Source of the DNA: Massilia terrae | GTDB lineage: Bacteria > Pseudomonadota > Gammaproteobacteria > Burkholderiales > Burkholderiaceae_D | DNA length: 64,000 nt | Direction of reading: 5' to 3' | Assembly (NCBI RefSeq): GCF_024753145.1 | Contig: NZ_JANUGU010000004.1 | Coordinates: 1-64,000 of the forward strand | The notes under the pieces: model-generated | Databases searched by the model: none | What the model was told of the DNA's origin: nothing | What the model saw: only the letters and a program-made list of their open reading frames with translations | Shown: positions 45,501 through 54,227 of the stretch, piece by piece | Position numbering within the stretch: the first letter of the stretch is position 1 | Layout of the letters: the number at the start of each line of letters is the position of its first letter | Position numbers and translations under genes: made by a program

Positions 45501-46919
45501 TCAGGCGCGCTGGTAGATGTCCTCGAAGCGGACGATGTCGTCCTCGCCAAGGTAGCTGCCCGACTGCACTTCGATGATATGCAGCGGCAGCTTGCCCGGG
45601 TTTTCCAGGCGATGGTTCATGCCGATCGGGATATAGGTCGATTCGTTTTCGGACAGCAGGCTGACCTTGTCGCCGCAGGTCACGCGCGCGGTGCCCGACA
45701 CCACCACCCAGTGCTCGGCACGGTGGTGGTGCATCTGCAGCGACAGCTTCTCGCCCGGCTTGACCGTGATGCGCTTGACCTGGAAGCGCTCGCCCGAATC
45801 GATGCCTTCGTAGTGGCCCCACGGACGATAGACGCGGGTGTGGTGCAGGTGCTCGGTGCGCGCTTGCGACTTGAGGTGGTCGACCACCTGCTTGACGCGC
45901 TGCACCTGGTCCTTGTGCGCGACCAGCACCGCGTCGCCGGTTTCCACCACCACCAGGTCTTTGACGCCGACCACGGCCACGATGCGGCTCTCGGCGCGCA
46001 CCAGGGAGTTGGAGACATTGTCCAGGTAGACGTCGCCGCGCTTGGCATTGCCGTTGGCGTCGCGCTGCTGCACTTCCCACAGCGCCGACCATGAGCCGAC
46101 GTCGTTCCAGCCGATGTCGGCCGGCACCACCACGGCGTCGCGGGTGCGCTCCATCACGGCGTAGTCGATCGAATCCGAGGGGCTGCCGGTGAAGGCGGCC
46201 TCGTCCAGGCGGCAGAAGTCGAGGTCACGGTAGCCGGTGCGCACGGCGGCCTCGGCGGCGGCCGCGATCCCGGGCTTGAAGTGCGCCAGCTCGGTCAGGT
46301 ATTTGGATGCCTGGAACATGAACATGCCGCTGTTCCAGTAGTAGCCGCCATCGGCGAGGAAGGCTTCGGCGGTGGCCGCATCCGGCTTCTCGACAAAGCG
46401 GTCGACGGTGAAGCAGTCGTCCACCAGCGGCAGCGGTTCGCCGCGGCGGATGTAGCCGTAGCCGGTTTCCGGCGCATTCGGCACGATGCCGAAGGTGGCG
46501 AGCTGGCCACGCTGCACCAGCGGCCAGGCGCGCCCGACCGCGGCCTGGAAGGCGTCGCGGTCTTCGATGACGTGGTCAGCCGGCAGCACCAGCATCACGG
46601 CATCCGGATCGATGGCCTGCAGGTAGTTGGCGGCGGCCGCCACCGCCGGCGCGGTATTGCGCCCGACGGGTTCGAGCAGGATGCCCAGCGGCGTGATGCC
46701 GGCTTCGCGCATCTGCTCGGCCACCATGAAGCGGTGGTCGTTGCCGCACACCACCAGCGGCGCCATCAGGCCGGGCCAGCCAGCCACCCTCAACGCGGTT
46801 TCCTGCAGCATCGTGTGATCGGACACGAGCGGCAGCAGCTGCTTGGGCAGCGCGGCGCGCGACAGCGGCCACAAACGGGTTCCGGCACCGCCGGAGAGGA
46901 TGACTGGATAGATTTTCAT
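45501..46919 (-). CDS. manC: Mannose-1-phosphate guanylyltransferase / mannose-6-phosphate isomerase
   Basis: 472-aa bifunctional type II PMI enzyme making GDP-mannose. N-terminal pyrophosphorylase domain: ILSGGAGTRLWPLSRAALPK and FVEKPDAATAEAFLADG. C-terminal cupin isomerase domain about 345-472: YRPWGHYEGIDSGERF, QMHHHRAEHWVVVSGTARV with metal-binding His. The ATG is chosen at the family start MKIYPVILSGG and overlaps the upstream gene by 4 bp. Supplies GDP-mannose or GDP-fucose precursors to cluster 2. Confidence 0.95.
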   Translation of the reverse strand: MKIYPVILSGGAGTRLWPLSRAALPKQLLPLVSDHTMLQETALRVAGWPGLMAPLVVCGNDHRFMVAEQMREAGITPLGILLEPVGRNTAPAVAAAANYLQAIDPDAVMLVLPADHVIEDRDAFQAAVGRAWPLVQRGQLATFGIVPNAPETGYGYIRRGEPLPLVDDCFTVDRFVEKPDAATAEAFLADGGYYWNSGMFMFQASKYLTELAHFKPGIAAAAEAAVRTGYRDLDFCRLDEAAFTGSPSDSIDYAVMERTRDAVVVPADIGWNDVGSWSALWEVQQRDANGNAKRGDVYLDNVSNSLVRAESRIVAVVGVKDLVVVETGDAVLVAHKDQVQRVKQVVDHLKSQARTEHLHHTRVYRPWGHYEGIDSGERFQVKRITVKPGEKLSLQMHHHRAEHWVVVSGTARVTCGDKVSLLSENESTYIPIGMNHRLENPGKLPLHIIEVQSGSYLGEDDIVRFEDIYQRA

Positions 46920-48079
46920 GCGCTTACTTTCTCTAAACTGGCGGAATCGTTCGCGACTTCCTTGCGGCTCGCGTGGCGCCGGTCGCGGGCATTGAGCCAT
47001 TCCTCGGACTTGTACTCCGAAGCATGTTTCATCTGGCCTGCGCGGTCGACGCTGTAGTCCTTGAACACGATCATTTCGTGCAATGAGACATCATTTAGAA
47101 CGCGAGTATATTCGAACAATACGCTCCGCACGATTTCCGCGCCTTCACAAATGTGGCTGCCGTGCCCGATCCAGGTCGGGCCGACGATGGAAACGCCCGA
47201 TTCGATGCGCACGCCCGAGCCGATGTAAACCGGGCCGGTGATCTTGGTGCCGTTCCACTCGATGCTGGTGTTCAGGCCCACCCACAGCCCCGGCTCGATC
47301 TGGATGCCGGGCACGTCCATATTGTTGACTTCGCCGGTCAGCACGTTCTGCAGCACTTCCCAGTAGTCGCCGACACTGCCGATGTCGAGCCAGTTGAACG
47401 GGCGCTTTTGCGCATAGAAGGGCATGCCCTTCTCGGCCAGCAGCGGGAACAGCTCGGAGCCGATGTCGAAGGGAACCCCGGACGGGATCAGGTCGATCAC
47501 CTCGGGTTCGAAAATATAGATGCCGGTACTGATGAAATTGGACAGCGCTTCTTCCTGCCTGGGCTTTTCCTGGAACTTGGTGATGCGGCCGTTGTCATCA
47601 GTGACGACCACGCCGTAGGAGGACACCTTGTCCCACGGTACTTCGCGCGTGATGACCGAGGCCAGCGCGCCCTTGCGCCGGTGTTCCAGCAGCGCGGCCT
47701 TGAGGTCGAGGTCGATCAGGGCGTCGCCGCACAGCACGATGGTGGTGTCGTCGAAGAAGCCGCCGAAATCCTGGATTTTCTTCATGCCGCCGGCCGAGCC
47801 GATCGGCTGGGCCACGACTTCGCCGCCGTCGGTGGTATAGCCTTCGAAGGAGTAACCGATCTGTACGCCGAACTGGTGCCCCTCGCCGAAATACTCTTCG
47901 ATCTTTTCATGCAGGTGACTGACGTTCACCATGATCTCGGTGATGCCGAATTTGTGCAGATGCTCCACGAGGTAAGCCATCACCGGCTTGCCCAGCAGGG
48001 GGATCATCGGTTTCGGCAGGTCGTACGTAAGCGGGCGCACACGGGTGCCCTTGCCTGCCGCAAGAATCATTGCTTTCAT
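46916..48079 (-). CDS. NDP-sugar pyrophosphorylase with hexapeptide-repeat domain
   Basis: 387 aa. N-terminal nucleotidyltransferase: MILAAGKGTRVRPLTYDLPK, VLCGDALIDLDL, FQEKPRQEEALSNFISTGIY. C-terminal left-handed beta-helix repeats about 255-345 (GPVYIGSGVRIESGVSIVGP). Activates a sugar-1-phosphate, probably mannose, glucose or GlcNAc; related proteins are annotated as mannose-1-phosphate guanylyltransferase or glucose-1-phosphate thymidylyltransferase, and the base specificity cannot be read here. Start supported by AAGGA 8 nt upstream. Confidence 0.88.
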   Translation of the reverse strand: MKAMILAAGKGTRVRPLTYDLPKPMIPLLGKPVMAYLVEHLHKFGITEIMVNVSHLHEKIEEYFGEGHQFGVQIGYSFEGYTTDGGEVVAQPIGSAGGMKKIQDFGGFFDDTTIVLCGDALIDLDLKAALLEHRRKGALASVITREVPWDKVSSYGVVVTDDNGRITKFQEKPRQEEALSNFISTGIYIFEPEVIDLIPSGVPFDIGSELFPLLAEKGMPFYAQKRPFNWLDIGSVGDYWEVLQNVLTGEVNNMDVPGIQIEPGLWVGLNTSIEWNGTKITGPVYIGSGVRIESGVSIVGPTWIGHGSHICEGAEIVRSVLFEYTRVLNDVSLHEMIVFKDYSVDRAGQMKHASEYKSEEWLNARDRRHASRKEVANDSASLEKVSA

Positions 48080-48098
48080 TAGACCGTCCTTATGACCG

Positions 48099-49097
48099 TT
48101 ACTTCGGTGTTGTCTGGTAGTGCCACACGTCGGCACACATTTGCGCGATATCGCGCTCGGCGGTCCAGCCCAGTTCGTCGCGCGCCTTGCTGGGATCGGC
48201 ATAGCACTTCGCGATATCGCCCGGACGGCGGTCAACGATTTGATAGGGAATCTTGCGCCCCGACGCCTGTTCGAAGGCGCGCACCATTTCCAGCACGCTG
48301 TTGCCGCGCCCGGTTCCCAAATTGTACGTAACTATGCCGGCGCCTGTCGCCAGCTTGTCGAGCGTCTTGACGTGCCCGATCGCGAGGTCGACCACGTGGA
48401 TATAGTCGCGCATGCCGGTGCCGTCCGGGGTCGGGTAATCGCCGCCGTAGACCGACAATTGTTGGCGCTGGCCAGTGGCCACCTGGGCGATGTAGGGCAC
48501 GAGGTTGTTGGGAATGCCGCTCGGCTCTTCGCCGATCAGGCCGCTCTCGTGGGCGCCCACCGGGTTGAAGTAGCGCAGCAGCGCGATGCGCCAGTCCGGC
48601 TCCGCCTTGATGAGGTCGCGCAGGATGTCTTCGATCATCAGCTTGCTGCGGCCGTAGGGGTTGGTGGCGGACAGCGGGAAGTCTTCGCGGATCGGCACCG
48701 AGGCCGGGTCGCCGTACACCGTGGCGGACGAGCTGAACACGATGGTCTGGACGCGGAACTTGGCCATGGTCTCGAACAGCACTACGCTGCCGGAGACGTT
48801 GTTGTCGTAGTAGCGCAGCGGCTGCGCGACCGATTCGCCGACCGCCTTCAGGCCGGCGAAGTGGATCACGGCGCCGACCTGGTGCTTGCCGAAGACGCCT
48901 TCCATGCCTTCGCGGTCGCGGATGTCGACCTGCTCGAAGTCGATCGGCTTGCCGGCGATGTGTTCGATGCGCTGCTTGACCGAAGCTTGCGCGTTGCAAA
49001 GGTTATCGACCACCACCACCTCGTGGCCGACCTTGAGGAGTTCGACGACGGTGTGCGAGCCGATGTAGCCCATGCCGCCGGTGACCAGGATTTTCAT
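48099..49097 (-). CDS. galE: UDP-glucose 4-epimerase
   Basis: 332 aa short-chain dehydrogenase fold interconverting UDP-glucose and UDP-galactose. NAD motif [15 protein letters not shown], then [16 protein letters not shown] and the catalytic [12 protein letters not shown] (Tyr and Lys). Ends [10 protein letters not shown]. An upstream in-frame extension reads through a REP-like palindrome and is not coding (WVPACAGTT is the usual artefact); the family start is [13 protein letters not shown]. 19 bp before the NDP-sugar gene. Confidence 0.95.
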   Translation of the reverse strand: MKILVTGGMGYIGSHTVVELLKVGHEVVVVDNLCNAQASVKQRIEHIAGKPIDFEQVDIRDREGMEGVFGKHQVGAVIHFAGLKAVGESVAQPLRYYDNNVSGSVVLFETMAKFRVQTIVFSSSATVYGDPASVPIREDFPLSATNPYGRSKLMIEDILRDLIKAEPDWRIALLRYFNPVGAHESGLIGEEPSGIPNNLVPYIAQVATGQRQQLSVYGGDYPTPDGTGMRDYIHVVDLAIGHVKTLDKLATGAGIVTYNLGTGRGNSVLEMVRAFEQASGRKIPYQIVDRRPGDIAKCYADPSKARDELGWTAERDIAQMCADVWHYQTTPK

Positions 49098-49127
49098 GTG
49101 TTGCTCTCTTTTCTCTACAGTTTGATT

Positions 49128-49207
49128 CGTCGTTCCCGCGCAGGCGGGAACCCATGCTGAGCATCCCGTCACGCGGTCTATGGGTTCCCGCCTCCGCGGG
49201 AACGACG
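49128..49207. repeat. REPIN-like pair of inverted palindromes
   Basis: CGTCGTTCCCGCG..GGCGGGAACCCAT (49128-49155) and its inverted partner ATGGGTTCCCGCC..CGCGGGAACGACG (49180-49207) with a 24-bp spacer, between wecG-like and galE genes. Same family as 33657, 33736 and 43509. Confidence 0.8.
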
Positions 49208-49228
49208 ATGGTGGATGGGAGCCTGCGG

Positions 49229-49972
49229 CTAAGACCTCCGCGCCGCCTCCTTAATGAACAGCCAGATGAAGGCCATGTCGTCGATGAAGTAGCGCCGGAA
49301 CATGCGGCGCGGCTCTTGCAGGAAGCGGTAGAACCACTCCAGCCCCGACTTCTGCATCCACAGCGGCGCGCGCCGCACGCGGCCGATCGCGACGTCGAAG
49401 GTGCCCCCCACACCCATCGCGAACGGGATCTTCATCTCGGCCTGGTATTTGCCAAGGAACTGTTCCTTCTTCGGCGAACTGATCGCCACGAACAAGAGGT
49501 CGGCGCGGCTGTCGCGGACCTGGCGCGCCACCTCCGCTTCCTCCGCCTCGCCTTTCCAGTAGCCGTTGCGGTAGCCGGCCAGCGCCAGGCGCGGATACTT
49601 GCGCTGGTAGGTCTCGGCCACCTTGCTCACCACTTCCTCGCGCGCGCCCAGCAGGAACACGCGCCAGCCCTTTTCGCCGGCGCGCTGCATCAGCGCCTCG
49701 AACAGGTCGACACCGGCCACGCGCTCCTTGAGCGGCTTGCCGAGCAGGCGCGAGGCCCACACCACCGGCATCCCGTCGGCATTGACCAGCGCGCAGTCAT
49801 TGATGATCTGCCGCAGTTCCGCGTCGCGGCTGGCCTTGACGAGCTTGTCGACATTGACCACCACGTGCTGGTGCGGCCGGCCCGACTGGATGAACTGCTC
49901 GATGCGGCCGAGCGTTTCCTCCATCGACAGATTGTCGACCTGGCAGCCCATCAGCGTGATGCGCCCGCTCAC
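49229..49972 (-). CDS. WecG/TagA/CpsF family glycosyltransferase (GT26)
   Basis: 247 aa. Typical core: [87 protein letters not shown] and [20 protein letters not shown], and [20 protein letters not shown] at the C-terminus. WecG-type enzymes transfer ManNAc(A) to a lipid-linked GlcNAc, which fits the adjacent UDP-GlcNAc 2-epimerase. The GTG start overlaps the wecB stop by 4 bp (GTGA). Confidence 0.92.
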   Translation of the reverse strand: MSGRITLMGCQVDNLSMEETLGRIEQFIQSGRPHQHVVVNVDKLVKASRDAELRQIINDCALVNADGMPVVWASRLLGKPLKERVAGVDLFEALMQRAGEKGWRVFLLGAREEVVSKVAETYQRKYPRLALAGYRNGYWKGEAEEAEVARQVRDSRADLLFVAISSPKKEQFLGKYQAEMKIPFAMGVGGTFDVAIGRVRRAPLWMQKSGLEWFYRFLQEPRRMFRRYFIDDMAFIWLFIKEAARRS

Positions 49973-51093
49973 CGGAGTTCCTCGGCGAGGATGGCGACGA
50001 TGCGTTCGGCGGCCTTGCCGTCCCACAGCTGCGGGCGGCGGCCCTGCTTGCCCTGGCCGCGCAGCACGCGGTGCGCTTCCGCGACGATTTTTTTCGGATC
50101 GGTGCCGGCCAGGACGTTGGAGCCCTCTTCCACCGTCACCGGCCGCTCCGTGTTTTCGCGGATCGTGATGCAGGGCACGCCGAGCGCGGTGGTTTCTTCC
50201 TGCAGGCCGCCGCTGTCGGTCAGCACCACGGCCGCGTCCTTCCACAGGTTGAGGAAGGCCATGTAGGCCTGCGGCCCGGCCAGCGTGACATTGGGGCCGA
50301 GGTCGATGCCGAACTTGTCGATGTTGGCGCGGGTGCGCGGGTGCACCGGGAAGATCAGCGGCAGTTCCACCGCGATGTCCTTGAGCGCGCCGGCGATGCG
50401 GGCGAAGGTCGCGGGATCGTCGACATTGCTCGGGCGGTGCAGGGTGACCACGCCGTAGCGGCCACCCTTCTCCTTCTGCGCGGCCTTGAACGCGGCGGCT
50501 TCGGCGTCATCGGGTGCGCCGGTGCGCGACAGCTTGTCGGCCTGGTACAGCACGTTGTCGACCATCACGTGGCCGACGTAGTGGATCTTGTCGTCCGACT
50601 TGCCCTCGCGCCGCAGGTGCTGCACCGCGGATGGCTCGGTGACGAAGAACCAGTCCGAGATGCTGTCGGTAACGAGCCGGTTGATTTCCTCGGGCATGGC
50701 CATGTCGAAGCTGCGCAGGCCGGCCTCGACGTGGGCCACCCGGATGTTGAGCTTCTTGGCGACGATCGAGCAGGCCAGCGTGGAATTGACGTCGCCCACC
50801 ACCAGTACCGCATCGGGCCGCTCGGTGGTACACAGTTCCTCGAAGCCGAGCATGATCTTGGCGGTCTGGGCCGCATGGCTGCCGCCGCCGGCGGCCATGA
50901 ACACATCCGGCTGCGGGATGCCCAGCTCCTCGAAGAACACGTCGTTCATTTCGCGGTCGTAGTGCTGTCCCGTGTGGATGATCTTGAAGGCCAGCGCGCC
51001 GCTCGCCTGCAGGGCGCGCACGATGGGCGCGATCTTCATGAAATTCGGGCGGGCACCGGCGATAAGGTAGAGCAGCGGACGATTGTTTTTCAT
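49969..51093 (-). CDS. wecB: UDP-N-acetylglucosamine 2-epimerase (non-hydrolysing)
   Basis: 374 aa, GT-B fold enzyme giving UDP-ManNAc. LIAGARPNFMKIAPIVRAL at the N-terminus, HTGQHYDREMNDVFFEELGI, VEAGLRSFDMAMPEEINRL, and VVLTDSGGLQEETTALGVPC in the donor site. Coupled to the WecG-like gene; together they can make and transfer ManNAc. 3 bp separate it from the upstream fusion gene. Confidence 0.96.
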   Translation of the reverse strand: MKNNRPLLYLIAGARPNFMKIAPIVRALQASGALAFKIIHTGQHYDREMNDVFFEELGIPQPDVFMAAGGGSHAAQTAKIMLGFEELCTTERPDAVLVVGDVNSTLACSIVAKKLNIRVAHVEAGLRSFDMAMPEEINRLVTDSISDWFFVTEPSAVQHLRREGKSDDKIHYVGHVMVDNVLYQADKLSRTGAPDDAEAAAFKAAQKEKGGRYGVVTLHRPSNVDDPATFARIAGALKDIAVELPLIFPVHPRTRANIDKFGIDLGPNVTLAGPQAYMAFLNLWKDAAVVLTDSGGLQEETTALGVPCITIRENTERPVTVEEGSNVLAGTDPKKIVAEAHRVLRGQGKQGRRPQLWDGKAAERIVAILAEELR

Positions 51094-51096
51094 ATT

Positions 51097-54000
51097 TCAC
51101 AACAGGTTGATGGTGAAGCGGCACTCGACCGGCACAGCCGACGATACCGCTGTGATCCGAAGTACGTCGCACGGTTCCTTCGACTCGTAGCTGCGCGAGG
51201 CCCAGCCGAGCGGCGGATGCTCGGCGCCGCGCACCAGTTCCAGCTGGAGGCCGGCGCCGCTGACCTGCAGTTGCAAGGTGAACGCCTTGCCGCGCGCCAC
51301 CAGTTCGCTGCCGGCCAGGCGCACGTCCAGCGCGGGCGCAAAATGCCAGAACAGCTCGACCTGGTGCGGACGGCGCGCGGTCACCTCGTCGCGCACCACG
51401 AGGGTGCCGCCGGCGCCATCGAAGCGCACGCTGCGCACGTGGCGCGCCGGGTCGGCCAGGCGCCGGTAGCCGTCGTGGGAGCCACGAAAGTCGAAATCCT
51501 GCGGCGATTGCGGCATGCGCTCGATCGTGGCGAGCGCCTTGCGCAGCCACATGAAGCGGCCGCCGGACACCGACTGGTCGAGCCGGTCCACGCGCACCGT
51601 GTTGTGGGCCGCGGTGCCGCGGAAGTAGTCGCGCCACTTCTTCGCCTGCCAATAGGAATAGGTGCCGGGATCGATCAGGCATTCCTCCCCCGCCACCGAC
51701 AAGGTGAGCGCCAGCGCGTCCGCATGGCCGTGGGCGGCGATGCCGAGGTAGCCCAGCGGGCCGCAGTCGAGCACGCCCTTGATCTCGCGCGGGGTGCCGA
51801 AACCGGAACCGAACAGCAGGTAGCCGCCATCCGGGAAGCACCAGCCGGTCGCGGCTTCCCGGGTGCCGGTGTCCGGGCGCGGGCCGGGCAAGGTATGCAG
51901 CAGCCAGCGCACGCCGGGGGCGTCGGTGCCGCCGCCAAACACCGCATCGCCCAGCGCCAGCAGCTGGGCCGCGCGGCCGTTGCCGGCGGCGTCGAGGCGA
52001 AACACGGCGCCGTCGTCGGCATCGCCGATGCGCGGCACATGGCCGCCGGCGTCCGTCACCGAGCGCAGGAAGCGCAGCGCGCGCTGCAGCACCGTCCAGT
52101 AGCCGGGCGCGAAAGGATCGCCGCAGGCTTGCCCCAGCAGGCCGGCGAGGAACAGGAATTCGCAGGCGAACACGTGGTAGGCAAGGGCCTGCTCGCGGTT
52201 GACGCCGTCGCGCGAAAACTGGGCCCGGGCCTCGGCTTCGAGCTCGCGTTTGGCGAGCGCCTGCCAGCCGCGCGATGCGCGCCAGCAGGGCCAGGTGACG
52301 GCGGCCACGTACAAGCCGGCCAGTTCGCCGATCAGGTGATTGTTGGCCGACGAATGGCGCGACAGGTGGCGCGTGATGCTGCGGCAATGGGCGTGGATGC
52401 TGGCCAGCCAGTCGGCCTTGAGGCGCGCGCCGTCCGCGCCCGCGAACAAGGGCCCGGCCTCGCCGCCGCACAGCTGCCAGATCAGGCGCCAGTTGATCAG
52501 GCGGATCCCCAGTTCGAGCGAGCTGGCCCAGTTGGGGCCGATGGACGGCGGGCACTGGTCGAGCCAGCTGCGTAGCTGCGCCGCCAGTGCCGCGGTCCAG
52601 CGCGCGTCGCCGCTGATGGCCCAGGCCTGCGCCAGGCGCACCAGGTGCAAGTGGCGGTTCAGCTCCCAGATATGCTTGATGTCGCCGACCCGGTCGCGGT
52701 AGGTGATCGGGATGTCGCCCGAGAACACCGACGGTGCCACGATGCCGGTTTCCGGGTCGCGGTTCCACAGCGGCGGCGCGCCGACGTCGTAGCGGCGGTC
52801 GGCGAACAGCAGGACGCGGCCGGCCAGGATACATTCGGCGTCCCGCAGCAGCGCCGCGCGCTCGCCCTCGTCCAGCGGCGGGGCCCCGCGCGGCGCGAGC
52901 GCGAGCGCGCGCGGCAGCGGTGCCGGCGCCGCGTTGCCGTCGAGCCGGCGCGCCAGCTTGGTGACGGCCACTTGTTGCACCCGGTAGCCGATCTCGGCCA
53001 CCGACATGCAGCGCAAGCGATTGACCAGCCAGGTCACGCGTGCCAAGCCACTCGTTCTTCCCTCCAGCTCGTGGTAGAGGTCGGCGATCCGGTCGATCAC
53101 CGCGCCGGCTTCGAAGTCGCGCGCGATCGTGGCGCGCGCCCGCGCGCCCAGTTCGCGGCGGCGCTGGTCGTCGTCGAGCAGGCTGCCGAGCGCCGCGGCC
53201 AGGCCGGCCACATCGCCCGGCGCCACCAGCAGGCCGTTGTCGCCATCCCGCACGGCATGGGGGATCCCGCCGACGCTGGTGGCGACGACGGCCTTGCCGG
53301 CCGCCATCGCTTCCAGCATGGCCATCGGCAGGCCTTCCGCATGGGAAGGCAGGCAGAACATCGCCGCGCGCGCCAGCTCGGCCTGCTTGTCGGCGCCGCT
53401 GAGCCAGCCCAGGAACTGCACGCGGTCGGCGATGCCGAGCGCTTCGGCGCGGCGGCGCACCGCCTCGACTTCGCCCTGGCCGCCAATGGCCAGCACCGCC
53501 TGCGGATGGCGCGGCGCCAGCAGCGCCAGCGCTTCCAGCAATTCATAGATGCCCTTGCGTGGCTCGATCTGGCCCAGGAACACGATGCGGCCCGGCTCGG
53601 CCTCGGTGCGGGAGGCGGGCGGCAGCGGCACCGAATTCGGGATCACGATCACGCGCGCGCCCGGCGCCAGGCGGCGCAGGAAATCGGCCCAGTGCGGCGA
53701 CAGCGCGATCACGACCGAGGTCGCCTGCAGGGTGTGGCGGATCCAGCGCCGCAGCAGCGGGCTGGCCTGCTGTTCGGCGTAGCGGTCGAAGCAGGCCCCG
53801 TGCAGGTGGAACACGGTGCGGCAGCCGGCGCCGCGTGCCACCGCCAGCAGCAGCGACTTGCGCAGGAAGCTGGCGTTGGAGGCCGCATGCACGTGCACGA
53901 CCTGGGGCCGCCGGAACAGGCAAATGCCCAGCGTGCGCAACAGGCCGGACAGCGCGGCGCGTGCCTTGGCGCCGCGGCCGCCATCGGCGTGGGTGGCGAC

Positions 54001-54120
54001 GTAGCGCACCTGCTCGCGCTCGAACAGGCCGCCCGCGCGCAACATCGATACCACGGTGGCGACACCGCCGCGCCCGTCGAGCGCGGTGCCGAGCATCAGG
54101 ACGCGCGCCTTGCCGCTCAC
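51097..54120 (-). CDS. GT4 glycosyltransferase fused to heparinase II/III-like lyase
   Basis: 1007 aa in one uninterrupted frame. Residues about 1-352: complete GT4 (LMLGTALDGRGGVATVVSML, FLGQIEPRKGIYELLEALAL, SHAEGLPMAMLEAMAAGKAV). Residues about 364-1007: complete heparinase II/III-like protein, starting where free-standing members start (WLVNRLRCMSVAEIGYRVQQ) and carrying SSANNHLIGELAGLYVA, GHADALALTLSVAGEECLID and RGTAAHNTVRVDRLDQSVSG. Free-standing versions of both halves are usual in exopolysaccharide clusters. The first half is presumably cytoplasmic and the second normally acts on polymer; no signal peptide or TM separates them, which is a topological puzzle. A second start at Met372 (53007) lacks a ribosome site. 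Confidence 0.85.
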   Translation of the reverse strand: MSGKARVLMLGTALDGRGGVATVVSMLRAGGLFEREQVRYVATHADGGRGAKARAALSGLLRTLGICLFRRPQVVHVHAASNASFLRKSLLLAVARGAGCRTVFHLHGACFDRYAEQQASPLLRRWIRHTLQATSVVIALSPHWADFLRRLAPGARVIVIPNSVPLPPASRTEAEPGRIVFLGQIEPRKGIYELLEALALLAPRHPQAVLAIGGQGEVEAVRRRAEALGIADRVQFLGWLSGADKQAELARAAMFCLPSHAEGLPMAMLEAMAAGKAVVATSVGGIPHAVRDGDNGLLVAPGDVAGLAAALGSLLDDDQRRRELGARARATIARDFEAGAVIDRIADLYHELEGRTSGLARVTWLVNRLRCMSVAEIGYRVQQVAVTKLARRLDGNAAPAPLPRALALAPRGAPPLDEGERAALLRDAECILAGRVLLFADRRYDVGAPPLWNRDPETGIVAPSVFSGDIPITYRDRVGDIKHIWELNRHLHLVRLAQAWAISGDARWTAALAAQLRSWLDQCPPSIGPNWASSLELGIRLINWRLIWQLCGGEAGPLFAGADGARLKADWLASIHAHCRSITRHLSRHSSANNHLIGELAGLYVAAVTWPCWRASRGWQALAKRELEAEARAQFSRDGVNREQALAYHVFACEFLFLAGLLGQACGDPFAPGYWTVLQRALRFLRSVTDAGGHVPRIGDADDGAVFRLDAAGNGRAAQLLALGDAVFGGGTDAPGVRWLLHTLPGPRPDTGTREAATGWCFPDGGYLLFGSGFGTPREIKGVLDCGPLGYLGIAAHGHADALALTLSVAGEECLIDPGTYSYWQAKKWRDYFRGTAAHNTVRVDRLDQSVSGGRFMWLRKALATIERMPQSPQDFDFRGSHDGYRRLADPARHVRSVRFDGAGGTLVVRDEVTARRPHQVELFWHFAPALDVRLAGSELVARGKAFTLQLQVSGAGLQLELVRGAEHPPLGWASRSYESKEPCDVLRITAVSSAVPVECRFTINLL

Positions 54121-54178
54121 GCGTCCGCCCCCGTTACCGCTTGCTGCCGTCTCTGTATGCGCATGGTCTTATAAAATA

Positions 54179-54207
54179 AACAATATTTTTGATAGTACAT
54201 TATTGTT
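54179..54207 (-). promoter_or_regulatory. Inverted repeat in AT-rich promoter of the fusion gene
   Basis: AACAATA (54179-54185), 15 bp, TATTGTT (54201-54207) in a 107-bp AT-rich gap within otherwise GC-rich sequence, just upstream of the fusion gene; possible operator. Confidence 0.4.
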
Positions 54208-54227
54208 ACGCCGATAGGGCGCACGCT

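Noticed and set aside
49098..49172. N-terminal extension of galE
   Set aside because: Reads through a REP-like palindrome (WVPACAGTT type artefact); the family start is at 49097.
53007..53007. Separate start for the lyase half of the GT4-lyase fusion at Met372
   Set aside because: No ribosome-binding site upstream, and the frame is continuous with the glycosyltransferase; kept as one gene.
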